DNA from: Ophiosphaerella korrae
Taxonomy: Eukaryota; Ascomycota; Dothideomycetes; Pleosporales; Phaeosphaeriaceae
Reading direction: 5' to 3'
DNA length: 64,000 nucleotides
NCBI GenBank assembly: GCA_028456385.1
Contig: JALNQF010000125.1
Span: 1 to 64,000, forward strand
In this document: positions 46,674 to 61,111 of the stretch, piece by piece
Layout: each line of letters starts with the position of its first letter
How positions within the stretch are numbered: the stretch's first letter is position 1
Made by a program: the position numbers and the translations under genes
The notes under the pieces: model-generated
What the model was told of the DNA's origin: nothing
Seen by the model: only the letters and a program-made list of their open reading frames with translations
The model's database searches: none

Positions 46674-49524
46674 TCAAAATGCCCGTTTTAATGGGCTTCT
46701 GGGACTCCGCGGGCTATGTGATGCGACGCTGAAGTATCCCATCTGCGGCATTTTGGGGCTCTTCATATTTGTGTCCTGGCGTGGGTTAGGATTGAATGCG
46801 CTGCTGAGTGTTGGCGGACTTCGTAGGGCGCCAGTCACTTGTGATGGGTCATCACTGCGGCTGGAGAGATTGTGCGTCTCCTCAAACTCGCTTTTTCGTT
46901 TCAAGAGCAGGTCCTGCACTTCTTCCATGTGCTCCTCCAACATCGTGTCAAGCGAGTCTTGGGGCGACTTGACAAGGTTGCCGAGCTTTCGGCGTAGTTT
47001 ACGTTGTCGGTCTGGGTTCCAGACGAAGTGGCTGTTCTTGATAAATATTTTGGAATGCTGCGGTTCCAGATGTTAGTTCTTTGTTCTTTTGCAATGGGTT
47101 ATAATCACTTGCCGTATAGTACCAATCTCCAATCATATCGTCATTCGGTCGCTTGATGGATTGGAGAGCTGTTTCTGCTACAAAGGCGATCAAGCACTCA
47201 ACCACGCTCTCCGAATCCGAGCATTGTTCTACAGATTTAATGAGCCTTGTTTCCAGCTAAATTCTTGAAGGCATACCATAGTTGCTCAGCAGGTCGACTA
47301 GACCGAGGTAAGAATCGCCTATGCCCATAAAAAAGACTTGTGTAGCATCATGTGGCCTTAAATGGTGTTAGTCGGCACATCAAACATAACTGTATTGGCT
47401 TACTCGATATAGTTGTCCCAGATGTACGCTGCTAGCTCACGGGTTCGCTGAGCTCGAGTTACAGGGTCGTCCGCTTTGACATATCCCTCATCAGGCTATG
47501 CTGTGATCAGTATATCTATTCGGCCCATTCGAAATGAACTTACATGCTCAACCGCTACCACCTTTGGGATATTTACATCAACGACCTGGAAGCCATTATC
47601 CACAGCCCAATCAATGTACCTCTTAGTAACATCAGTCTTTATATTCATGTCAGCGGTCAAACAGCATAAGACCGCAGTACTACTTACTAGCCAGGTGTTG
47701 TGGAGCTCTCTCCTACCTGTGACTGGATCTGGGTTATCTCGGAAGCTCGGTGGGTCGTGGAAGATAACAAGGAGCGGATAGCGCTCCATAAAACCTGGTC
47801 TGCTTTTGTTAGCAGAATCACATGTGTTTCGCTGGAAAGCACTTACGTAGCAATGACATTATGCTCAAAAGTCTGCGCAAGGCCTGCCTTATTTATTTGC
47901 ACAGGTAATGGCGTCATTGCGTGCTCCTGCGCCAGGCGTTGACTTTGCCATTCCCTGATAATCTCATGCAGCCGGTACGCATCTTTGTAGCCTGGATCGG
48001 TCTGATCTAGATGCTTTGGATACAAGCACTTCCAATATCTTGAATGATGGCGCTTCACCTGTTCGATAGTGTTGACCGCGCTGTCTTTGGGTGCTGGTAG
48101 GTCCTCTCGTAGACGATCCGGAGGCTCAAGCATAAGCACCCGCGTTACCGCTAATGCCGATCGCGCAATCGAACGTAGGTTATATCCTCCTTCTAAACAC
48201 ACGGCGAGCTTGCCTTTAGCTAATCGCATGAGCATATGTGTCATATGTCCGTAACATGCAGGTGAGACAAAGCATCCTCCAAGGAGGTCGCCTTCTGCTG
48301 CATCAAATCCAGCTGAGATGATGACCAGGTCGGGATCAAATTCGGTCGCAATAGGCATCACTATCTCTTGAAATGCATATATGTATTCTGCATCTCCCAT
48401 TCCATGGTCCGCCCAAGGAATGTTGACATTTTTGCCTTCGCCGGGACCTTCTCCGCTATAGTCAAGATTACCATCAGGTAGATTAGGATAGAACTGACCA
48501 TCCCGATACACATGTAGAGAAATGTAGAGAACATTGGGGTCATCGTAGAAGGCGTGTTGAACCCCGTTGCCATGGTGGACATCCCAATCAAGGATGAGGA
48601 TCTTGCGGCAAACTTCTGGATAGGCTTCTTGACAGACTCGTGCCGCGATTGGAACATTATTGAAGATGCAGAACCCAGATGGTTGTGTACTTTCAGCGTG
48701 GTGTCCCGGTGGCCGAATAATGGCTATCGCATTGCGCACAGCACCCTGAACTACTGCCTTGCAAGCTTCGATAGCGCCACCTACCGCAAGTTTTGCACAC
48801 TCATACGTTGCATGGTTGAAGTAGATCGAGTCCAATGCCTCGGCTGCTACCTTTAGTTGCTCCACTCCCATATCTTGAGTATACATTAGCAAACTTCTCT
48901 GCCTTAACATTCTGACTCAAAATTACCTTGTAATCGTTCGACGAAGTCGTAGTGTGCTTCTGTATGAATCATCAAAATCTCTGGTTTAGTAGCCGGTCTT
49001 ATAGCTATTCTCCAACAATGGTCTTCATTGTTCCCATCTTCCAACGTACTCGATGATCCGACCAAGCCTGCTTGTTTGATCTCTTCAAAGATAGAATGAA
49101 TGCGACGCGGGTCTTCGGGATGGATGTCATCCACACTGCTCACGTTTGGAAGTTCCGCATGGAATCGCATTCGAGGGTCGTACACTAATCCCGTTTTTGA
49201 TGATGCGTATGGTAGAACGGCGACCCTTGGCTTTGGCACTATACGTACCTCTGGGCTTTTTCGTTGCTTTGATGCGCGCAACGGGCTATCTCTTCCACTC
49301 GCTGATCTTGGGACATGGTAAACATTGTCGGTTTGGGCGTTTGACCAAGAGGAGGAAGGCGCCTTAGACGGGCTGTGAAAGGGCAGCTGATCGTTTCGGA
49401 CATAAGATGAACTCTTGAGTCCAAGCTTAGATGGGTCGACTGTTACGAGCATAGCGTCACCATTCAACTCCGTCGAAGCAAGGATAGAATCCTCGTCTGC
49501 CATGGGATAATCTTCTTGGTCCAT
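46674..49524 (-). CDS. HDA1: Class II histone deacetylase Hda1
   Basis: Removes acetyl groups from histone tails to repress genes. Eight exons (49524-48927, 48873-47847, 47799-47688, 47636-47544, 47495-47404, 47356-47277, 47228-47113, 47057-46674) sum to 833 residues; introns are 47-55 nt. After a Ser-rich N-terminus the deacetylase domain shows RPPGHHAE (catalytic His pair, about 257), LDWDVHHGNG (metal-binding Asp and His), VIISAGFDAAEGD and LEGGYN. The C-terminal third is an Arb2-like domain: PLLVIFHDPP, HNTWLTDVTKRYIDWA, DATQVFFMGIGDSYLG and NSHFVWN. The end holds a short coiled region (EEHMEEVQDLLLKRK). The seventh intron (47112-47058) uses a GC donor (ACG/GCAAGT), needed to keep phase. 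The family call is firm. Confidence 0.95.
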
Positions 49525-51243
49525 GTTGATGCGGAGCTAAGAAGGCGGGCGCTTACGCCTCGCTCTATCCCAATACTTCCGCAGACTAGCGCACTGTATC
49601 AGTATTGGATATCGTGAAGCAAAACGGTCGATCATATGATTGCGCCAAGTCACGATGGTTGCTGGCCACTAAAGAATCAAATGTAGACGAGTGTGTTGGG
49701 GCAGAAGCGTACGAAGCTTTCGGGCGAATGGTAGCGCCATACCTGGTGGACTACAAATAGTCTGTGGGACACTTGAGGTTGAAAAAAATAAAGGAAGCTC
49801 TGGGATGATACAAGACTTGAAAAGACGAAGGAAGGCTGGCGGGCCGAGTGAAATACTTAGAGAGGAAACATTATTCACTTACTGTTGCCTCTCACCGCAT
49901 CTAGATGGCTGCTGAAAGGATCTATCAAAGAGGCTGTGGAAAGAGAGTGAACGCGATAGAGAGTTTCCAGTCTTTTTATTACGGCTTAAATGTACACTCT
50001 AATTGTGTGCCAGACCTGCAGTTTTGTAAGTCAAGGCGACGTCCACGTGCATCCTTTTGGGTTCACTTACCTGTAAAGTCTAGAGAGGGTTTACGGTCAG
50101 TAGTTGCTTATCTCTTACAGAGCAACTTATATTGAAATAGTTACAGGTGAATCTTCTGATGTGTCTACAGCCCGAATAAAACTAAGTTTAGGCGAAGATG
50201 TTGGCTGTGGGCAATAGTGCGGTAGAGTGTTTGGCTTGGGAGAGCTATGCCAATATTGTGATGACTAACCAATGCCAAGGCTCTAGCCTCGATCCCATTG
50301 TGACTTCCATCTGCTCTCGCAGCCTCCCATCATAGGACTCCTGCATCTCACTTCCTGTAAGAAAGCAATATGAGTCCAAAAAGGCTTCTGCCTACTCGTT
50401 CGTTCGCCTTGATGCTGAGGTTTGTCCTTGTGCATGGATGCTTGGCCTTTATGTTGATACTCACATGATGCTTCAGATATATTTCCTTTTGCTGTTGTTT
50501 CCAATGCATGTCTCAGATTTTAAGAGACCCCACAGAGTAGCTTGCGCGGCTCTCTTCCCTACAGGTGAAAATCGGACTGGGCCTTTTGTTATCGTATCAA
50601 GATATGAACCACACTGATACGAGGTACAAATTGTAGGCTTGGTTGATCAGAATGTAAGAAACGCATATCTGTGATTTGCACTTACCACGTGAGTCTCAAT
50701 CAATAAAAGCCCATTGCTCGCTTTTCCAAGGCCGTCCCAAGCCACTCCTACCATGCTGGGTCATCTCCGATGATGTACCCGTTTTCTCCCGCTTCAGTTC
50801 CTGTCCATTTGTCACGCGACCACACAATCTTACCTAGGTATCTCGGTATAGAAACGACGCTAACGGAGGCCGGGCCACGGGAACTAACGGGTATCTTGTT
50901 CATAATTACGGATGGAAAAAAAATCTCTGGGTAGGGACAGACTACCAGTATTCTGTGGACGTTGGGAAAAGAAAATGACGGAGGCTTAAACAGACGATAA
51001 GATCATCGTCGCATGTAACTAGGGAAATTTCACACTATTATATAGTAGAGGGAAACGAAGATGATTTGCTGTTGTTGTGATGATTATTCATTCATTTCAT
51101 GTCTAGCATAACATATCCAGTGCAGCTTTGCATTATTTTTGTTGCTGGCATCTTTGCGGCCCCGCAAACACCCTTAAAAACCGAATCGAAGCGAAAGGGA
51201 CAGAATCTTAGAGTTTAGGCATGGCCTGGCTCTGTCCTGATTC
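49525..51243. other. Intergenic region between HDA1 and GAPDH
   Basis: 1.7 kb upstream of HDA1 and downstream of GAPDH. Several frames under 80 codons, none with a motif or start context. Nothing supported. Confidence 0.4.
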
Positions 51244-52504
<1,261 letters not shown>

Positions 52505-54336
52505 GATGAATGGAAGTGAGTGCTGAAAAAGTCAGTGGGAAGACAGCGATAGGGTGGAGGTGCAGGCAGGCTCACTCTTTGTATGCAATTGAGAGAAGGT
52601 ATGTGAAGTGTAAGAGGAAGAGAACTTGGCGTTGGCTGGGAAAGCGCGGTGTTTGTTGGGTCGATGGTGGGGTGAGGGCGGGGCAACGAACGAGCTTAAG
52701 TACTCAGATGCAAAGACCAGCACAAGGAGACGTCACAGGTGTTAGTACTTTTTCTGTAATCCGATATGCTGCACGGCCGGGCCCAGTAATATAGCTTGTT
52801 GCCCTCCCACACATCCGGCCGGGTGCTGGACCTGGGCCTCTGGTGGAACATTCCCTACCTCGGGCGCGCGCTGTGGTTGTCAGAGGGTGTGCGGAATCCA
52901 ACGGAGGACAAGACTCAGCTCGGATCTGCTTTCCCCTTGAAAGTCAGGGCATGCCCGAGGTTGTCGTGAATGTCCAAACTAGGCCTCTGCTTGCCGTCTT
53001 CAATGTATCCGAGTCTGCCATGTGCTTGCGAATACACCCATGCATTATTGCTGTATATTGCTAACCTTGGCTAATGAGAGACAGAGCACGACTAGATACT
53101 GGTTACGAAAGAAATATTTGCCCCTCTCGTAATGCGTCGTGTTGGTGGGATGACCAAGGTTTGGATATCTGCCAAAAGCACTCTTCTGCGTGGTGGGCGT
53201 GCGGTGCCGGAGCATCCTGTATCACTGTGCAGTTTCTTCTAGTCATTCGATAAGATAAACAACGCGCGCTGCGGTGGGATGACCCTAGGCGCGAGGCGAG
53301 CATTCTGCGTAACCACTGAAATTCCCACCGCCGGGTCAACGACACAGTTACCTGGGTACCTAAGTGTGGTTGAGGGGCTGTGGCAAGTGTGCATCCGCGG
53401 CCGACATTAGGGGCTGGGCCAGACATTAGTCAACAAACAAGCAAACACCCACCTTGTGCAACGACGGCGTGCACAACTATTCAAGGTACCTACATAGCGG
53501 CCGGGAGCAGGGTGAAGGTCTGAGGGGTCATCTGGGAGCTTGGTAAGGCCGACCGGGAGCTCAAGCAAAGACCACGGCAATGACGGCATAGCGTCAGCCA
53601 TGACAGCGCCATGTATGGACTGTATCGAACAGCTTCCGTCCTCCAAGACACAGGATGCAAACCTTTACATTCCATGGCGAAGTAACAGCTACCGTGCTGG
53701 CCTATGATGTCGTCCTGTGTAGTTGCAGGCAAGCATGCAGTTGAGCTGGTTTGCGAGCGTTTCCAATACACGCTCCAGACATGTTGGATCGATCGACCAT
53801 CCTGCACCACATTTAAATGCGCCGTATTCCCAGGGCATCTCGACGTGGGCGAGCTAGGTACATGGTGTTTTCATGCCGCTTGAAAAATAGTCGTTTTCCC
53901 AGCCACGTGCATCAGCAGCCCCTCCATTGCGCCTTCAAGAAAATCGCGAATATGCAGCATTCGCATCCATCCATGGCACGCATATTTTCCCTGCCTCTGG
54001 GCTTCTCCCAATTGCACGAGAGCAGTAAAGCGATTAGACTGTTTGTAGCAGCCAGCCTGCTGTTAGACCAGATAGAACCTTGGGATGCCTACTCTGCACT
54101 GGCGCGGCAGCCAATCAGAGGCCGATAATTGCTGACTAAGGGTATTAATGTCATGCCACTGGCCCTGTCGTGGATGGCCGCTTGGCGTGCTTCCAGCAAC
54201 CTCATTTTCGCGAATTGCTCCAACCGTCACCTCGTACCCATCACCACCACCAACCCATTGGCAGCTGCAGGCCCCTCGACGGGAAACTCGTCCCCTTTCT
54301 TTCCATTTTTCGGCAATCTCCACTCCACCCACCACC
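52505..54336. promoter_or_regulatory. Divergent region between GAPDH and the COX gene
   Basis: 1.8 kb holding the GAPDH promoter and C/T-rich leader on its left and the promoter of the cytochrome oxidase gene on its right (C/T-rich before 54337). No gene supported in the middle. Confidence 0.45.
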
Positions 54337-55137
54337 ATGCTGCGCTCCTCCCTCGCCAGGGCGTCCAGGAGCCCGGCTGCCGTCATCCCATCGATTGCGA
54401 CCCGCGCAGCCATCCCCAGAGTTGCCCCCGTCGCCTGCCAGCTTCACCAGACTCGCCAGGCCCATGCCGTCTCTAACCCAACCCTCGCCAACATCGAGAA
54501 GCGATGGGAGGACATGCCTCCCCAGGAGCAGGCCGATTTGTGGATGACGCTTAGGGATCGCATGAAGGTGGACTGGAAGGAGTTGACTATGCAGGAGAAG
54601 AAGGCCGGTGTGTACCATTTTCTTTGCCACTCTGGCGTGTCGCGAGTCGCCCTGCGACGTACTCGGTATTTCTTCGAGGCACCCGAGTTGGCCCGCGGGC
54701 ACACCGTGCTACATTACACACCACTCAGGCATTGATCGCAAACTCATTTTGCTGACAACGTCTTGCCTTCTAGCATACTACATCGCCTTCGGTCCCCATG
54801 GCCCTCGACGACCACCGCCCCCAGATGAGGGCCGCAACGTCTTCCTCCTTTCGGCCGCCATCATCGCTGCTTCCTTCGCTGCCTTTGCCTTTACCCGCAT
54901 GTTTGCTAGCCCCATCCGACCACGCACCATGACCAAGGAGTGGCAAGAGGCTTCCGAGGAGTACTTGAAGGTCCGTACAGCCACCGCATTCGCTACACGA
55001 TTATCTTCCTTTACCTTACACAAACTAACTCATCACAGGCCCAAGGATCTGAGCCCATTACTGGCTACAAGGGAATGTTGGTCCAGTCTAAGTCAGAGAA
55101 GGATCTTCCAGCGAGCCAGAAGCTTAACGATGAGTAG
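54337..55137 (+). CDS. COX5: Cytochrome c oxidase subunit 4/5 (yeast Cox5 family)
   Basis: Nuclear-encoded subunit of respiratory complex IV in the inner mitochondrial membrane. Exons 54337-54607, 54774-54970 and 55039-55137 (introns 166 and 68 nt) give 188 residues. Residues 1-45 are a mitochondrial presequence (MLRSSLARASRSPAAV..., Arg/Ser/Ala-rich). The matrix part has ANIEKRWEDMPPQEQADLW and DWKELTMQEKKA. A single membrane helix, NVFLLSAAIIAASFAAFAF, follows the GPRRPPPPDEG stretch, then TMTKEWQEASEEYLK and ITGYKG. These are the standard landmarks of the family. The frame runs upstream to 54148 without break, but the ATG at 54337 (CCACCATGC) gives the presequence. Confidence 0.95.
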
Positions 55138-56888
55138 AGAGTCTTATCATGAACCTCACAGCCTGCAAACCACTACCAACACTGATACCTCATTTTCCTT
55201 GGGTCTATTTATTGCTTGGTACTGTCTGTGTGCAAAATATAGCAAGACTGGAAAGGTTTCGAGCCGCAAATTAAACGGCCACTGTCATATTAGTCCTCAG
55301 TGTACAGAATTAGAGGCATTTGCGCGTTCAACTCCACGATCCCCAGCTCAATCTTATACCAGAACGTACCTTGTATGCATAACGCCGTTCATAATTCAAG
55401 CGCAACAAATATCTATCCCTGTGCACATCTTTGCAACGTGCTTACCGACGGATGACCGGAACTCAGGATTCTCACGAGTTTTGGCACCAATGATAGGATC
55501 ATGATAGCGAAGTCACACCACCATCTGCTGAGCTGAGAGGGCGGGACTGCGCCACATTGCCGCTTCAAGCGATGACTATCCTACGCAGGTGGCCTAGAAA
55601 GAAGCGGTGATTAATATATTCAAGCCTTGCCAGATCTACTGGAAGCATTCAAACGCAGCTCGTTGCCATCCAAACCACCACAAGCTCAAAGCTAACCGCA
55701 ATTCGCGAGTACCAAACTCTCGCACAAGAACACCACCCGAATGCATCGCCCCTCAAAAATACATATACCTATAAAAATTAAATATTTTACAAATTGCAGA
55801 GTAGCCGACTCTCACTCAGTATAGCGTCAAGCCATCCCAAGCCCAACACTCTTCAACCTGTTCCATGAAAAATATTATCACCATTTACCACCTTACAGCG
55901 AGTATTGTCAGACGCACGGCTAACAGCAACAACACCAACATCAACTCCACCATCCGCGGCCGAACATGAAGATCTTCGCCCCGGGTGATTTGTGATCATC
56001 AGCTTCATGCACATACACATTCCATATCATCGACCGCGGCCGGTATCATAACTACCTGCGGATTTTGAAGACTACTGTAATCATACGTACGGCCAAAAAA
56101 GCGGTTGAAGCATAACGGACGTTATATGATGGTGTGCCTTCCATAATACTGACAATCCTATGTTGGTTCATACGCCCATGACTCTGGGGGCTTTGCAGTA
56201 GCGGAAATAAAAGAGGAGTGAAGGCACTCTTTGCAGTGAAGTGGATGCGCTTGATACATCTGGACACTATTCTCGATATAAATCTGATCACAGCCCTCTG
56301 CCATCAAGACAAATGTTTGTGCAGTCTTGCTCCGGCCGTATTTCTGCTCGGGAGCTTGTGGCAATCTTGTATCTGAACTGCATGGATGTGGGCGCGAATT
56401 GGGTGGCACACACGCTTTGCTCTGGCGAAAAGCGAATTGCAGGCGGATTCGATTTCCCGAGATGAGATGCAAGGGAGTGTGAAGACGTTGAAGATGAAGG
56501 GGCGAGTGAAATGGTGTACGGGCTCGGTGGACCAGCTTGAGAAAGAACGGCCATGTTTCTAGAAGAGAACTTTCTAACTCAACAAGATTCCACTCAGCTG
56601 GGATTCTCGACATAAATTGGATGAATTTTGTGGGCATCACTGCTGGATAATCACATCAGATGGCATGATGAGAGCAACTTCGACATTTACATTGATAAAG
56701 ATGAGAGTACAAGGGCCGGCGCCGTAGTGGCTGCTAATAGAAGCCGTCTGTATTCGCATTTATTCCAGGTCTGGTATTAAACATCGTGATAGTACATAAA
56801 CATGGCGGCAAAGTCGCCAATGACTTCAAAGATTCCTGTAGCCGCAAACCCGCTACCAAACACACTTCTAGTCTTTAACTCAATGCTC
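55138..56888. other. Convergent intergenic region
   Basis: 1.75 kb between the 3' ends of the COX gene (plus) and the 1108-residue gene (minus). A minus-strand frame at 56158-56640 is longer than chance expectation but has no motif and no good start. Nothing supported. Confidence 0.4.
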
Positions 56889-59800
56889 CTATATGAATTC
56901 TCCAGCATCCATTTCCGGTATGTTTAAGCTCGGTGCCCGAGCAATAACAGGTCTTTCTTTCAAATCCATCAACCGGTCGTAATGCGGCCTGAGATCCAGA
57001 TCCTTGATCATCTCACCCGCGCCCAGCTTGATCGTCCGTAACATGCATTTTCCGTCCCTGACCCAGAACGCTTGAAGCACATCATCCGACGGCATGCTCA
57101 GCGCAAGAGCACCGGGCTTGAATACGCTGTTACTAATCTTACTCGAGCTCTTTTTGAGCTTGCGAGGGGACAGTGTGCCCTTGGCTGTGTACTCAAATTG
57201 TATGATTTCCGTCATTGCGTTTGTGATGATGAATGTTGAACCTGAGGGTGACTGCGCAGCTGAAATAATCTTTGTGCTGAAAGTTTCGTTTTGGAGTGGC
57301 CCGTAACCTGGAAAAGGGATTAGGACGGGATACTCTTTTCCTAGGAATGCTGTCACGAGTGCAGAACGGCGGTCTGAGTCGTAGAAGACGCCGGTGAGGT
57401 CGCCATCGTTGAGAACCCATGGTGGGAGCTTGAAGGAGCGGGAATGCTCGGAGATCGTGCTGACTGGCTCGCGTGTATTATCCCACACGTCCACGTACAC
57501 GCAATGATCACCAAGTTGTGTAGCCACCACAAGGCGCTGAGAGTCGGTTGAAAAATACAGCTTCCGTGAGACGATTACTGTTTGCCTTTGCTGCTCTTCT
57601 GCTGCCTCTTTTATGTTTAGTCCTTTGGTAGGTCCCCCGCCGAACCAGCTCCCTGAATCGTTCTTGTCGCCGTCTGTGACTGAATCATCGCTTGTGGTAC
57701 GTGTCGCTGGAATCGAACGACGGTGTGATACACCTCCACGGAGCTCGTAGACATTCATTTGTTGGTGGAAAATGATCCGCTTCAATCCACTTTCAAGACT
57801 GAACAGATCGATCTGGTCACTCATGGAGACTGCGACATACTTGTCATCCTTCGAGACAGCAACGCTCACTCCATGGAATCGCCCTGAAACCTCAAGCTCT
57901 ACCTCACTCTCAAAAACCGGATATAGGCCGTCAAAGATCAACAATTTTTTCTTCGAGGCACTCTGCGTTGCGATTATGGCACATTTTTTATGCCCAGCAG
58001 CAACAGCCTCAACGCTGGCAACATCGTATCTGCAGCCTTGTATAACTGAGGTATTCTCACCAAAGATATCGAACCGCGTAACATGGGCTCCAAGTTTGCT
58101 CCATAGAAATAAGGACCCGCCACCTGACGAGAAGGAGAAGACTGTCTCCTTTGGAAAGACGCCAGCGTCCTTTGCTGTTGGTTTGCGCCGGATAGAGCTG
58201 GCTATCCTTGCACTCCGACTGATCGGTTTAGGTTTTGAATATGTTTCTGCGCTCCAGGACAGCGCACTCGAGGATGAGCCTAGGCGAGTATGACCTAAAT
58301 CCGACGGCACTGATGCCGAAGTACCTGTTGACGTGCCATCCGATATTGAAGGCGTATTTACTGGAATAGGCAGATCTACAGACAGCCTAGAAGCAGCTAT
58401 TAAGGGAATGGGAACATTTAGTGACTCGACAAGTGGACTAACCGGCAAGTCGGACATGCTGGCTCCAAATGGACGAGTGGATTGGGGCGATGAATTAAAA
58501 GTGATGGGGCTGATGGGTGACTCCGTGTACTCTGGCAATCGCACATCTATAGACTTGGATCTTGAAAAATCTGATATCGGTTGTGATAAGGTTGTCGGTA
58601 TACTAACATTCATTGTTGACTGTCCCGGGTAGCTAATGCTTGCACTGCCACCATCTGAGGCAGAATGTGATGTAGCGGAAAGTGATGTGGCCATATATGA
58701 ATTTGAGCTCTCTCCGGAGTATTGGCTCTGACTGGTGTCTTGTTGCAGGCTCGGGGCAACGATTGGAGCAATTTGTAAAGGTTCGAGAAGGCGTGCATTC
58801 TTGATCTTTTCTCCAGATGCGCAGCTCGGACACTTAACGCCCTCTTTCCAATTAACTATAGGAGAGTCCTTATAAATGCTGTCATATGCGTATTTATCGC
58901 TCCATCTGAGTTGATAAGCCAGATACTTTTTTGGGACGACGTGGAGCTTTGGGCAGCCCACTACGTAGACAGGTAGGTCCGGGCCTTCCAGTTGTTCTGA
59001 ATAAAGATTTGCACTATCGGAAGCCATCCTATCGACCCAATTCTTAATACCACTCTCAGTTGGCCCTAATAGCAGACGTGGCTGTGTGGACAGATTTCTA
59101 TTGTCAATACTGCGACTTGATAACCATGTAGCGAAACTGCTCGTTGCTACTTCAAAGTATGGTTTAATCTCGGCGATGTGCTTGCTGTAGTTTGGAGTGC
59201 GTGAAGGCGCCTGTGGAAGCGACATGCGTTGTTGTAGGAGCGAGTCCTGACGTGATAAGAAACTATCAAGGCTTGCATCCCAGTCAAGCAGGTTGATTGC
59301 CAATGATTCTAACATAACATGGATCGGCGTCAGTGGGCCTTTGAAATGGAATGCAGAAACGATGAAGCTTGTTCTTTGTTGATAAAGTTGTTCGAAAATC
59401 TCGTCAGTCTCAACAATTGTAGGATCCAAGTGGTTCGTTCTATGGTGCTGACGAAGGTCAATATAGCGTTGTGTGACAGCCCATTCAACAGCCCAGAGCG
59501 TATCATAAAGCACACAGTAAGCATCTATCCAATCCTCGTCTTCTTCAGCCAGTGCGTGCAACAAGGGCGTAACGGATAGTTCTGGTTTTATGTGTAATGG
59601 ATACTGCACAGGTCAGTTATATTCCAATCTTTATTTTAAATTACCTACCAACCCCGAGTCATATTTAGGAAGGTTAGCACGTTCCCTTTCGACCCGATAC
59701 GCATCCACATGGTCTTGGTCGATCATTACATCTAACATGGCGCCAAAGATGCGCTGAACGATGCAACACTCAACCCCTCGTAAATGGTCGTCTTTCCAAG

Positions 59801-60260
59801 CATCATCAAGTGCCACTTGCAAACGCCTTCTCTTTTGTATATGTAGATGATTCTTATGTAGAAGCAAAAGTCTTAAGCCAGACAAAATTGTTTGGGCCAG
59901 CACAAGCCGGGGCTGTGTGAATTCTTTAGTCATGAGCGTCGTCTGCCTCGGGAACATGCTTGTTTTGGTACCGATAAGGTAGAGTATTGACGAAAACAGC
60001 AAATCAGGTGGGAGTAGGCATGACGATACTTGCGACGATATGTCCGAAGAGCCCGTTGTTATTCCACTCAGGTAACAGCGCTGCAAGTCGTAGATGATCT
60101 TAATCCATACAATAGTGTGGTAGCCCCCATTGGTCGATTGGAGCTCATCAGTTTGAAAAGCATACTGTAGCGCATGTTGGCCTATAATCTCGTGCAGAGT
60201 GGCGGGAAGATCGTTGCGGGCTTGAAGAAGCTCCCAGACGTTACAAAGTTGGGAGGACAT
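56889..60260 (-). CDS. Large unknown protein with probable beta-propeller end, 1108 residues
   Basis: Not recognised by name. Exons 60260-59649 and 59603-56889 join through a 45-nt intron (GTAGGT...GTGCAG) in phase. The N-terminal 460 residues look helical and include FEVATSSFATWLSS, ESGIKNWVDRM and a short VKCPSCAS motif. Residues about 475-700 are Ser/Thr/Pro-rich and probably disordered. From about 705 on there are repeating beta-strand blocks (GSLFLWSKLGAHVTRFDIFG, GVSVAVSKDDKYVAVSMSDQ, RKLYFSTDSQRLVVATQLGDH, YVDVWDN) like WD40-type blades. ATG at 60260 gives MSSQLCNVWELLQ. A scaffold role is possible; that is inference. Frame length and clean splicing make the gene itself secure. Confidence 0.85.
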
Positions 60261-61111
60261 GGACGCGGGCGATGCGCAATCTAGACAGGCAAAGCGCGGG
60301 GCAACGGGACGGCAACGGCGGCGCCCAAACAAAATAACGGTGTGGCTTTCAGACGGCGAAGAGTAGTGTTCTGGAAAAGATGCATTGCGTCTACATGCAA
60401 CTTGCGCACAGTTGTGGGCGTTGTTGCCTGCGTGCGACTGCACAGAGCAAGCCTGTAGCGGACCGACCAGCGCCGTGCAGGTGTAGGAGATTGGGAAGGT
60501 CACAAGTAGCAAGAAGGGGCAAAGCGTCGGTTTTGCAGGGTGTTTGCAGCGCTTGGGCTGCTTTGAGTTGAGTCGGAAGTGTGCGTAATGTCGAGAAAGC
60601 CCCCAAACTTCTGTGTAACACGTCTTTTACTCGACATCAGCGAATCGGGCCAGCCGATAGCTCAAAAAACACGTCAGATGCACAGCGATATGCTGAAGCT
60701 GTCGCTTGTATTTTCTCCGCCTTAGTTTTGCAGCATTCCAATTATAGTCCCACCGGTCAGAAGATGGGTGAATCACGTGGCAACCCAAGCATGTTCGCCG
60801 TGTCACAAAACGAAACAAAAAGGCTCTATCCACTCTCGCTTACCCTTGAAGACATACCCGACAGCCTTCCGCTTGGGGCACTGACGCTCAAGGTGTCGCA
60901 ATCTACAAGTGACCCTGTGCATTAGCAGCGTCCAGTATTGGACCCTAAGCGCTACTATGGCAGCTCCCAATGTGTCATCGCGCTGTATTCAATCATCACA
61001 CTGGTCTGCTACTCGTATTCAAAAAACGAGTGAAAATATGCGATAAGAAAAAGATCATGGGAACGATTCAGTGGTGTCATAAACGTGCATCTAGCTAGTA
61101 ATACCACCTTC
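60261..61111. other. Intergenic region
   Basis: Upstream of the 1108-residue gene and downstream of the permease. The minus-strand frame runs on to 60512 but upstream ATGs give Cys/Arg-rich sequence unlike the protein, so it is leader. No other feature. Confidence 0.4.

Noticed and set aside
54148..54336. N-terminal extension of the COX subunit
   Set aside because: The frame is open, but the sequence is Pro/Ser-rich leader. The ATG at 54337 gives a proper mitochondrial presequence.
56158..56640. 160-codon minus-strand frame
   Set aside because: Low-complexity, no family signal and overlapping frames of similar length. Not enough to call a gene.
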